This document shows positions 53,001 to 59,021 of a DNA stretch of 59,021 bases, piece after piece. The translations under genes were made by a program, and so were the position numbers. How positions within the stretch are numbered: the stretch's first letter is position 1; every line of letters starts with the position of its first letter. This DNA is from Bacteroidota bacterium (GTDB taxonomy: Bacteria > Bacteroidota > Bacteroidia > Bacteroidales > F082). Location: the NCBI GenBank assembly GCA_018816765.1, contig JAHIUX010000008.1, positions 113,964 to 172,984 on the forward strand, in the 5' to 3' direction. The notes under the pieces were generated by a model that was not told the origin of the DNA, did not search any database, and saw nothing but the letters and a program-made list of their open reading frames with translations.

Positions 53001-55524
53001 GCACATAGTTGCCGTATACGGGTGCGGTAACAGTAGTTGTTGGACTCGTTGCATTTGCAAATACGATTGTTCCCGGGCCTGAAAGCTGTGTCCACAATCC
53101 AGAACCCACAAGGGCTGTGTTGGCAGCCATAGCGGTGGTGAGTGTAGCGCATAGCGACTGATCAGGGCCTGCATTGCTCACTGTTGGTGGGTCAAAGAAA
53201 CCAATGCCAACATCATCCATTGAGGCAGGACAGGTTCCTGTGGTGATGGTCCAACGAAAGACATAGGCGCCATATACTGAAACAGTTACTGCTGTATTGA
53301 ACAAGGTGGCATCTGCGAAATTTGCCGTACCCGGTCCAGAAATTTTTGTCCACAAGCCAGTTCCAACCGAAGGATTGTTTCCTTGCAGGCTTGCGGTCAG
53401 TGTTGCACAGAGTGCCTGGTCTGGCCCAGCATTGCTTGTTGTCGGGTTGTTGCTGAAAACCACGGTCACATCATCAAATGACGGGGCGCAGGCACCAGCC
53501 GTTGAAATGGTCCACCTGAATACATAGGTGCCATAGGTTGAAACGCTTACCAATGAGTTATACAAAGAGACATTTCCAAAGGTGGAAGTTCCGGGACCAC
53601 TCACCTGTGTCCAGGTTCCGGTTCCTGAGCCTGGGTTGTTTCCGGCAAGGGTATAGGTTAAACCACAGCTTTCGCCATCATTGCCCGCATTGGCCGCCGT
53701 AGGCAAGGGTGTAACGGTGACAGTCGTCTGCACGCATGAGGAAAGACCGCAATTGACAGTGCCCCAGCGCACATAATACGTAGTGGTGACCGTAGGGGAA
53801 GGAATAACAAGGTTGTTTCCTGTGCCAATGGATGTGCCTCCACAACTTCCGGTAAACCATTCCAATTCAGTTCCAGACCCGCCTGTGGCAGACAAGGTGA
53901 TGTTTCCGGGATCGTCAATGCACACGATATCAGGCGTAACAGAAGCGCTTGTGGGTGCCACCGGAGGTGCACCAATGTTCAGCGTTCCGGCGGGTGAAAG
54001 TGCCGGTGTGCCACATTGCGGCGTAATGCTGCAACGATACTGATATCCATTGATTGTGATGGGTGGCGCAGTGATGAGCAGGGTGTTCGTTGTGGTTCCC
54101 GAATAGGGCGCTGTTTCGGTGAGGTCAGTCCAGCCGCTGCCACTATTTACTTGCCAGAGATAAACGAGTATGCCTATGCCATCGTTGGTGGATGAAAATG
54201 TGGCATTCGAACCCAGACAAATGTCATTTGATGCAGGATTGATTGTCGCAGTAATGGATTGAGTAAGTGGTCCATCGACATCAGCAGCACCAAAACTGGT
54301 TTCATTATAGGCCGTTCCACGGGCAAGGTCGAAACTGTTTCCATTTAAATTGTCGGTGGCAAAGCGATAGGCATAAATGCGGTAATACCGCTCTTCACCA
54401 CAGGGAATTGTGATGTTATCGACATAAGAAAGCGTAGCTGATCCGCTGAGCACGGCGATTACAGTAGCACCGCCGATTGTCTGCCCGGCCGTGTAGGTTG
54501 TTCCGTCAACAGGAGCAGTGAAGTTATCGGCATTGTTACGCAAAATGATATAGCCCTGGGTGGCATCACCGGCATTGGGATCAGTGACTTGATTCCAGCT
54601 AAGGGTTACCTGGGTATTTTGTGCGTTCAGGCTGGCATCGGCAGAAGGAGAATTCCAACCGGGATGCCTGAGCGAACGCCAGTAGTTGCTGTTTGCAGGA
54701 CTAGGTGCGGCCGGATTGTTATTCGGTAGACCAAATGTAGTGACATTGTTTTTTATTGTCCATGTGGTTCCATCCTGTGGCCCATTGGTGCCATATTCGG
54801 CAATATTGGTTCCCGGGAACACCATGACTGCCTCCGAAGATAAAATTGTGGCCTGGTGGTTGAGTTTGGGTAAGGGAATAGGGGCGTAATTGGTTCCAAC
54901 GACCAATTTGTGCCCCAGGCTATGCACATGAAAGTTGCCAGCATCCCTTATTTCTAATATGTCACCTGCTCCGGCCACATTGAGTGTGTTACTGGCAAAA
55001 CTCCCTCCATTAAAATAGTTTATATCGTTTGCGGCAACTTGTATATAACCATCGGCTTTGTTTACATCAAGGACATTTGGAGTCACATTGTCAGAGCGAA
55101 TAGCCCTGTGCCAGATAATGATGATGGTGCCGGCACGCATATTGTTCCAAAAAGGAATGTTATTAAAGTAAATTTCTGGCTGCCAGGAGGTTTGTGCGCT
55201 GTTGTTGTCTCGGTAGGACCAGCCCCTCAGGTCGAGGTTGTCTTGTATTACAAGCAATTCACTCCATTCGTCTTTTTCACTTACTGCATTGAAATAACTG
55301 CTTACAACCACGCTTTGCCCCAGCGTAAATGCTGGCATGACTAAGATAAACAATAGCACAATGAAAATCCCTGAAAGATTAGGGAGACTTCGTGGTGTTC
55401 CTTTTCCGCTCACAATGCGTTGAATGTTAGTTGGTTTGTGGTCCTGATTCTGTAGCCTGAATGATAATGTCAGAAGCGCGATTGAACGGCAAAAACTCCT
55501 TAAGTTCGTGACAAAATTAATCAC
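50044..55524 (-). CDS. Giant type IX secreted surface protein with Ig/PKD-like repeats, SprB repeats, a cohesin-like domain and a CHU_C C-terminus
   Basis: About 1826 codons. The first codon at 55524 is GTG; the signal peptide (GIFIVLLFILVMPAFTLGQ) begins near residue 52, so a later start is likely but not resolved. After an N-terminal lamin-tail-like region (residues about 72-270) and a fibronectin-like region come three near-identical units of about 85 residues (SNAGPDQALCATL type) at about 52930-53700. Three SprB-type units (YSIDNGINWSATNTFS) lie at about 51200-51895, and a cohesin-like domain (SFSLELAYDASILAF) at about 50780-51190. The end (PNAFSPNNDGLNDTF, MIYNSWGQMIYET, WDGK) is a T9SS type B signal. 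It probably acts in adhesion or surface structure. Confidence 0.88.
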   Translation of the reverse strand: MINFVTNLRSFCRSIALLTLSFRLQNQDHKPTNIQRIVSGKGTPRSLPNLSGIFIVLLFILVMPAFTLGQSVVVSSYFNAVSEKDEWSELLVIQDNLDLRGWSYRDNNSAQTSWQPEIYFNNIPFWNNMRAGTIIIIWHRAIRSDNVTPNVLDVNKADGYIQVAANDINYFNGGSFASNTLNVAGAGDILEIRDAGNFHVHSLGHKLVVGTNYAPIPLPKLNHQATILSSEAVMVFPGTNIAEYGTNGPQDGTTWTIKNNVTTFGLPNNNPAAPSPANSNYWRSLRHPGWNSPSADASLNAQNTQVTLSWNQVTDPNAGDATQGYIILRNNADNFTAPVDGTTYTAGQTIGGATVIAVLSGSATLSYVDNITIPCGEERYYRIYAYRFATDNLNGNSFDLARGTAYNETSFGAADVDGPLTQSITATINPASNDICLGSNATFSSTNDGIGILVYLWQVNSGSGWTDLTETAPYSGTTTNTLLITAPPITINGYQYRCSITPQCGTPALSPAGTLNIGAPPVAPTSASVTPDIVCIDDPGNITLSATGGSGTELEWFTGSCGGTSIGTGNNLVIPSPTVTTTYYVRWGTVNCGLSSCVQTTVTVTPLPTAANAGNDGESCGLTYTLAGNNPGSGTGTWTQVSGPGTSTFGNVSLYNSLVSVSTYGTYVFRWTISTAGACAPSFDDVTVVFSNNPTTSNAGPDQALCATLTASLQGNNPSVGTGLWTKISGPGTANFADATLFNTAVTVSVYGAYVFRWTITTGTCPASMDDVGIGFFDPPTVSNAGPDQSLCATLTTAMAANTALVGSGLWTQLSGPGTIVFANATSPTTTVTAPVYGNYVLQWTITNGLVCPASSDDVAVSFSTAITVNASNNGPICEGLDLELYSDISGATYLWSGPAGFASTLQNPVIASAGVANSGSYTVTVSNIPGGCPASTNNTTATVNNIPVTGAISPGNSEACLGSVVTYTVTGQAGSTYTWIVTGGTVLPPGNTASVDIEWGMVPGSFSIEVTQLSNQGCQANTVTTSVELRDLPTTFAGNDDGICEGDTYTLNQSVASNYQDILWTSSGTGVFDDASALHPTYTPSAADVANGSVVLTMSASYPASGCGPVSSSMTLTISAGLALSATIVAPAGPVCNGQQISLSLNIINGGNNPTYAWYLNGTLSANTDIFTFFVSAGDGVYCTITSSLSCAANSPFTTPTININVSPEVVFNNVLTSDAECGFDNGSITVQAAGGTPPLTYSINGGIDFQSGADFTNLPASTYLVAVRDQAGCVTHYTNNVVINSAGGAQIDDVSSTDSHCNLDDGTITIMASGGTNPLQYSIDNGINWSATNTFSLLPASNYFISVKDANSCLSAYPTTVVINQQPGPQLVSLVVTDETDGLANGSVVINVSGNGPFEYSLDGANWQSSNTFSNLQAGDYGAFIRDVNNCVLPESFTVLNISSGNVIVGAGMAEACLNNTLTTAIMASGITDVKSFSLELAYDASILAFTSHNQLNAFLAGGTFILSQPSSGLLRMQWQGTQAVDIPDGTLLFNLLFNGIQAGNTALSWMQSSFISGAGNPLNATLSDGSAVVHPLPLISSGGNGSYCEGGTVTLTATSQDQQQISWLWTGPDGQSSQQQNWTRNDLAITASGVYQLLAINGQGCQSTGQLSIEVMPNPVISLSESDTLCSGSPVELDAGEGFTTYVWSTGELSQKITVSETGTYSVTVETAIGCQGSATTWLQPCDFRLMMPNAFSPNNDGLNDTFGPVFGEIFPVKFRMMIYNSWGQMIYETSDYNEPWDGKCKGDMTEAGVYAYIVHFELPPYLNIKADSPVRGTLRLVR
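51200..51895 (-). repeat. Three SprB-type coding repeats
   Basis: Three units of about 70 codons share NGSITV, GGTPPLTYSINGG, FTNLPASTYLVAVRDQAGC and a VVIN-type end. SprB repeats occur in gliding adhesins and other Bacteroidota surface proteins. Confidence 0.75.
52930..53700 (-). repeat. Three tandem ~255-base coding repeats within the giant surface protein
   Basis: Successive units encode AGPDQ/AGNDG, then GTGLWTKISGPGT, YGAYVFRWTIT and a DDV ending. They lie at about 53445-53700, 53190-53444 and 52930-53189. Protein and DNA similarity is high between units, which suggests recent duplication. Confidence 0.75.
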
Positions 55525-55761
55525 AATCCAGACAGAAAATCAAGAGAGCTGATAAATTAAACACAACTTAAGAACACTACCAAAAGGTGCTGAAATACAT
55601 CAAATTGGATGCCAGCTTTAGAAAGTTTATGATTAATTTATTAGTTTGATTTACACATCCTTAAATAACGAATTCGGTCAGGGGCATCACCGCTTGTCCT
55701 CGACAGGAGGCAAAGTGTCATTTTAACGAAGGAATTAATGTAATTTGACAGCTGGAATTAC
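55525..55761. other. Intergenic, no gene seen
   Basis: AT-rich spacer between two minus-strand genes; no frame, hairpin or exact promoter box was found. Confidence 0.5.
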
Positions 55762-56784
55762 CTATTTTGATAAGGGAATATTCCGCAGCAATACCTCAGT
55801 GCTCAAGCCCCATCCATGAATTTTCAGGAGGGCAATGCTGTTTGCTGTTGGGTCGATATTGCTGAAATCGAGGGTGACTTTAGTTGGAATACCTGCGATG
55901 TACAAATGCGACAAATCCTCAGACCTGTATTGGGTCTTTTTTGCTCCAACCGACCTTACCGGGTTGAGAAACTCCTGTCCGAGGTTATCATAAAAGCGTG
56001 TGTTGTTGTTTATCCTGACTTCCTTGTCAGTGCGGCTTGTGTTGGTAACCACCACATCAATCAGGATGTGGTCGCCTGGAACAATCTTCGCTGAAACGAC
56101 TTCAAAATCGATGCCATCAACAGTATTCTTCGACAGGGTTTTGGCGATATTGGCATGGGTGGTTTCCTGGCTTCCAATGGAATGGGAATACGCATCATGG
56201 GCAGGAATTTTTTTCATGAGCGCAAGGATGTAATCATCTTTGCTGATATTGGCTGAAGAAACAGCAAACACACTGCCCGTCTGGGTTGCAATCATGCGCG
56301 CATTGATGCGGATCGAAGCTCCGATGTCAGTGATGGTCCCTGTGACAATGGCTTCAACACCCAGCATCTTACCGATTTCAGCCGCTGAGTTGGCATCGAG
56401 CATGCCTGAAACTCCCAGGCGTTGCTCATCAATCACTTTATTGATCAGCTGACGTTCAACCACATCGAAACGCTTTGTGCGAAAAAAACGCGTGGTTAGT
56501 TCTTCGGGGATGAACTTGCCCAATTCGCTTACCTGACCATTCAGGTCAGGAAATTCCATGATGGCGATTTTCGATTTTTTTTCCTGGCTCAGGCTTTTCA
56601 CCATCTCATTTGCCAGCACATTCATCTGCTCGTCAAAACTACTTACCTGAGGCTTTGTTCCTGGTATTTTGCTTGTGTTTGCCGGCAGGTGGCCCGCGGC
56701 CGGCGATTTGCATCCTACCATGATGATAAGTGCCAAACTAATGACTTTAATGCCCGAATAAATATACCTTGAAAAGTGTAACAT
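55762..56784 (-). CDS. FlgO/CsgG-like lipoprotein with a C-terminal DUF4352-like domain
   Basis: 340 residues with a lipobox (LIIMVGCKSP). Residues about 50-205 match the FlgO/CsgG fold: LANEMVKSLSQEKKSKIAIMEF, FIPEELTTRFFRTKRFDVVERQLINKVIDEQ and MLGVEAIVTGTITDIGASIRINARMI. Residues about 220-335 are a beta domain of the DUF4352 kind (VSAKIVPGDHILIDVVVTNTSRTDKEVRINN), often stress- or surface-associated. FlgO-like proteins in Bacteroidota are not tied to flagella. No flagellar genes occur here. Function unknown. Confidence 0.75.
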   Translation of the reverse strand: MLHFSRYIYSGIKVISLALIIMVGCKSPAAGHLPANTSKIPGTKPQVSSFDEQMNVLANEMVKSLSQEKKSKIAIMEFPDLNGQVSELGKFIPEELTTRFFRTKRFDVVERQLINKVIDEQRLGVSGMLDANSAAEIGKMLGVEAIVTGTITDIGASIRINARMIATQTGSVFAVSSANISKDDYILALMKKIPAHDAYSHSIGSQETTHANIAKTLSKNTVDGIDFEVVSAKIVPGDHILIDVVVTNTSRTDKEVRINNNTRFYDNLGQEFLNPVRSVGAKKTQYRSEDLSHLYIAGIPTKVTLDFSNIDPTANSIALLKIHGWGLSTEVLLRNIPLSK

Positions 56785-56972
56785 ATTGACCTACTATTTT
56801 ATATTTCAGAAATTTAAGGGAATCCGGTCCAATAAGTTTATTGCAGTTGCAATACAGAATTTTGCATGAAATTAATAAAAATACTGCAGATATAACGATA
56901 TCTGCCTGAATTATTCATGCGAAAAATTAGACAATAGGTTTTAATTGGGAAGAAGACCGGCTGAACCTTTAC

Positions 56973-58775
56973 TTAGGGCGCCAACATCAGTTTACTGGCG
57001 ATTGTTCTCTGTTTAGTCCTGACAACAACGAAATACATGCCCTGTGGCAAGGCTTGTGGGATTTCGGCAACAATGATATTTGCGTCGACTGATGGTTTCA
57101 CATGAAGTGTAGTCCTGTTCCCATGCATGCCGATCAGTTCAATACTGACGATCCTGTTGTCCGTTCCGGGAAGTTGAAGCTGAACCCATTGCCTGGCGGG
57201 ATTAGGCCATACCTTGAATTCCTGATCGTGCTTTGTTCGCGGATTTTCCGTCAGTGTTGAATCCTGGCTGCAGACCGTGAGGCTATTGCCATCGATATAC
57301 CTCAGGCTGGCCGGGATTTGACCGCTGTTCAATTCGTTGGGTACACCAACGGAAGGCCAGGACAGGTCGTTTTCCCAGAAGGTTGGTTGTTTATCAAGGT
57401 AATAACTAGTGTCGCTGAGTACATCCGTTCCGGGAGGTACAATGCTTCCTTTTATGTTGTTGCCATATTCGAAATGGTTGCTACCAGTCAGGCTGTATAA
57501 TCCATGCAAAAAGGCGGTACTGGTAACCTCATTACCCACAATATTCTGCTCCTGTGTTTCAAGTAAATCACTGGGAGTCATGATGATGCCATATAGCTCA
57601 GCCCTGTTCCTGAAAAAAGTATTCAGCGGACCCGAAGGGCCCCAATAATGATCGATGATGATGTTCTGCACGATATTTCCTTCAAACAGGTTGCTGAAAG
57701 CATAATGGCCATGCAAGCTGATGTCGCCCGAAAAATCGTGAATTTCCTCGGAACGATAAGGATCGATGGAATAGTTGTAGGCGAAAATATTGCCATTTGC
57801 CCCTGTCTTTACCATCATCGCGTGGCGCAGCTGTTGAAAAATATTGTTAACCACGAGGCATTCGCCGCTGTGCTGATTCATTGTCACGCCATAACCCCTT
57901 GTTCCTGTTCCATCATAGGTGAAGGCATGATGGATATAACATCCTTTGATGAGGATGTTTGAGCAATTGTGCAGCTGGAAGTGACTACCAACACTGTGGT
58001 CGCTTTCGATACCCGAAAAGCTGCAATTTTTGGCAAAAACCAGATCAATATTCGAACCTGCTCCAGAGACTGGCTCGTCGGTCCGGATGATTTTCAGGCA
58101 ATGAATGCCTGCATTCACCAAAGGATCAATGGTCCTGATCCGGGCCTGAAGTTCAATAGAGAAGTCCGTTCGCAGGCTGTTAATGAAAAACAAAGTGTCT
58201 TCAACCACAGCAGAAATCTGAAGAAGTTGACCGACGGCATTCTCAGCCCAGGATACGGGAACAACGTCCCATGATCCGTTCGATTGAATCAATTCGGCAG
58301 TCATTCCTGCAGCAAAACCGGCAGTGTTGTTCACCTTGAGCCAGGATGATCCCATAGTGGCAGATTCACTGAGGCCGACAAACTCACTCACAGGAGACCC
58401 ACTGACATTGATGCAGGAAATGGCTTGCTGTCCAAGATCGAAGTGCAGGATGCATGAATCGGATGAAACGCCAATCAGCACAACGCTATCAACCAAAGCA
58501 ACAGGGCTTGTTATCAGGTAATTTCCAGGCGGAAAATAAATGTAGCCGAGCCTTCCCTGTAAACTTGCAATGGCATTGATAATAGCTGGTTGATCGTTGG
58601 TTATACCATCACCAGTGGCACCAAAATCACGCACATTTACTGTTGTTCCAGGCAATTTAAAATGATATTGTAAAGCTATCTGCTGCCAGTCAACCCTCCG
58701 TTCTTCAGGTATCACCTGGGCAGTGGCTGCCATGCCCAACAACATCAAACCAATGCCAAAAAGAAATTGTTTCAT
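56973..58775 (-). CDS. Secreted pectate-lyase-3-like beta-helix protein with T9SS type A sorting domain
   Basis: 600 residues with a signal peptide (MKQFLFGIGLMLLGMAATAQ). VNVRDFGATGDGITNDQPAIINAIASL is the N-terminal signature of pectate_lyase_3/GH28-related right-handed beta-helix proteins. Repeated coil patterns follow (SHFQLHNCSNILIKGCYIHHAF, VNNIFQQLRHAMMVKTG). The last ~80 residues (VWPNPARQWVQLQLPG to IASKLMLAP) are the type A secretion signal. Such proteins bind or cut polysaccharides; catalytic residues cannot be assigned, so enzyme activity is open. Confidence 0.82.
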   Translation of the reverse strand: MKQFLFGIGLMLLGMAATAQVIPEERRVDWQQIALQYHFKLPGTTVNVRDFGATGDGITNDQPAIINAIASLQGRLGYIYFPPGNYLITSPVALVDSVVLIGVSSDSCILHFDLGQQAISCINVSGSPVSEFVGLSESATMGSSWLKVNNTAGFAAGMTAELIQSNGSWDVVPVSWAENAVGQLLQISAVVEDTLFFINSLRTDFSIELQARIRTIDPLVNAGIHCLKIIRTDEPVSGAGSNIDLVFAKNCSFSGIESDHSVGSHFQLHNCSNILIKGCYIHHAFTYDGTGTRGYGVTMNQHSGECLVVNNIFQQLRHAMMVKTGANGNIFAYNYSIDPYRSEEIHDFSGDISLHGHYAFSNLFEGNIVQNIIIDHYWGPSGPLNTFFRNRAELYGIIMTPSDLLETQEQNIVGNEVTSTAFLHGLYSLTGSNHFEYGNNIKGSIVPPGTDVLSDTSYYLDKQPTFWENDLSWPSVGVPNELNSGQIPASLRYIDGNSLTVCSQDSTLTENPRTKHDQEFKVWPNPARQWVQLQLPGTDNRIVSIELIGMHGNRTTLHVKPSVDANIIVAEIPQALPQGMYFVVVRTKQRTIASKLMLAP

Positions 58776-58780
58776 CGGCT

Positions 58781-58810
58781 CAAAAGTACTTAAAAGTGCG
58801 TATGAGTCAA
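58781..58810 (-). promoter_or_regulatory. Bacteroidota-type promoter placed right at the ATG of the beta-helix gene
   Basis: TTG (58810-58808), 19 bases, TACTTTTG (58788-58781). The start of transcription would fall at about 58775, the A of the ATG, implying a leaderless or nearly leaderless mRNA. Confidence 0.45.
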
Positions 58811-58920
58811 CTGCTGGCCCGCTTTGATGCAGGGGCGACGCATTAAAAAAAGTGATCCAAAAACATCAAAAATTCAGTAAAATTAATTTGTTTAAATAGC
58901 TGATATTCAGTTAAATAAAC

Positions 58921-58951
58921 TTGTTTCAATCAATAATATTTATTATATTTG
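58921..58951 (+). promoter_or_regulatory. Bacteroidota-type promoter facing the right window edge
   Basis: TTG (58921-58923), 20 bases, TATATTTG (58944-58951), both matching consensus. An ATG at 59013 begins a frame that leaves the window after three codons, so the gene itself cannot be judged. Confidence 0.5.
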
Positions 58952-59021
58952 CCTGATAATCAAATAGATAAATATATTGAAAAAGTTCGACTTAAGGTCT
59001 TATCTTTCCACAATGAAAGAT

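Noticed and set aside
1-59021. tRNA, rRNA, CRISPR array, insertion sequence or prophage
   Set aside because: No T-loop pattern, spaced short repeats, transposase motifs or phage structural genes were seen when reading both strands.

Overview
The window is a stretch of a Bacteroidota chromosome. This is supported by a SusC/SusD pair, type IX secretion C-terminal signals (types A and B), SprB-type repeats, many lipobox signal peptides, and promoters of the Bacteroidota form (TTG, about 19-22 bases, TAnnTTTG). Metabolic content (NAD-linked [NiFe]-hydrogenase, octaheme cytochrome, polysaccharide degradation, two arsenic loci) suits an anaerobic or facultative environmental member, perhaps Bacteroidales/Marinilabiliales-like; that placement is inference. 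No tRNA, rRNA, CRISPR array, insertion sequence or phage gene was recognised.

Layout. (1) 1-8279, minus strand: a beta-1,3-glucan (laminarin-type) utilisation locus in the order susC, susD, GH16, GH16 with Calx-beta domains, GH3 (cut by the window edge), with a promoter at 8250-8279. (2) 8684-10342: a secreted Ntn (choloylglycine/penicillin V acylase) hydrolase behind a promoter holding a perfect 14-bp palindrome. (3) 10498-17723: an ion-homeostasis group: CPA-type cation/proton antiporter, a 1698-residue fusion of a cation-chloride cotransporter with a P-loop NTPase, and a small MscS-like protein. (4) 17731-18163: two tiny ORFs, one frameshifted. (5) 18235-24726: a Y_Y_Y/LuxR-HTH sensor-regulator, a beta-barrel protein with a lipoprotein partner, and an LPP20/DUF4384-like protein.

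(6) 24920-31124: a complete hoxFUYHW hydrogenase operon plus a dihydroorotate-dehydrogenase-like flavoprotein, closed by a hairpin terminator. (7) 31169-33902: ABC-F (Uup-like), a DUF2750-like protein and a rhodanese. (8) 33943-36634: arsR-arsC-arsM-acr3 with an operator/promoter. (9) 36640-42483: a six-gene operon encoding an octaheme cytochrome c, a cytochrome b, two rhodanese lipoproteins, a Porin_O_P-type porin and a tandem rhodanese; it begins near an FNR-type box shared with a divergent crp/fnr gene and ends at a terminator. (10) 43313-46874: a second arsenic operon, arsR-arsE-arsF-arsG-permease-rhodanese, behind a perfect 18-bp palindrome. (11) 46981-49881: rmuC and yebC. (12) 50044-58810: a giant type IX secreted surface protein, a FlgO/CsgG-like lipoprotein and a secreted beta-helix protein.

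The most unusual parts are the rhodanese/porin/octaheme operon lying between two arsenic operons, which looks like a cell-envelope respiratory system for a sulfur, selenium or related oxyanion, and the transporter-NTPase fusion. Function statements rest on motifs read by eye; no database search was possible.
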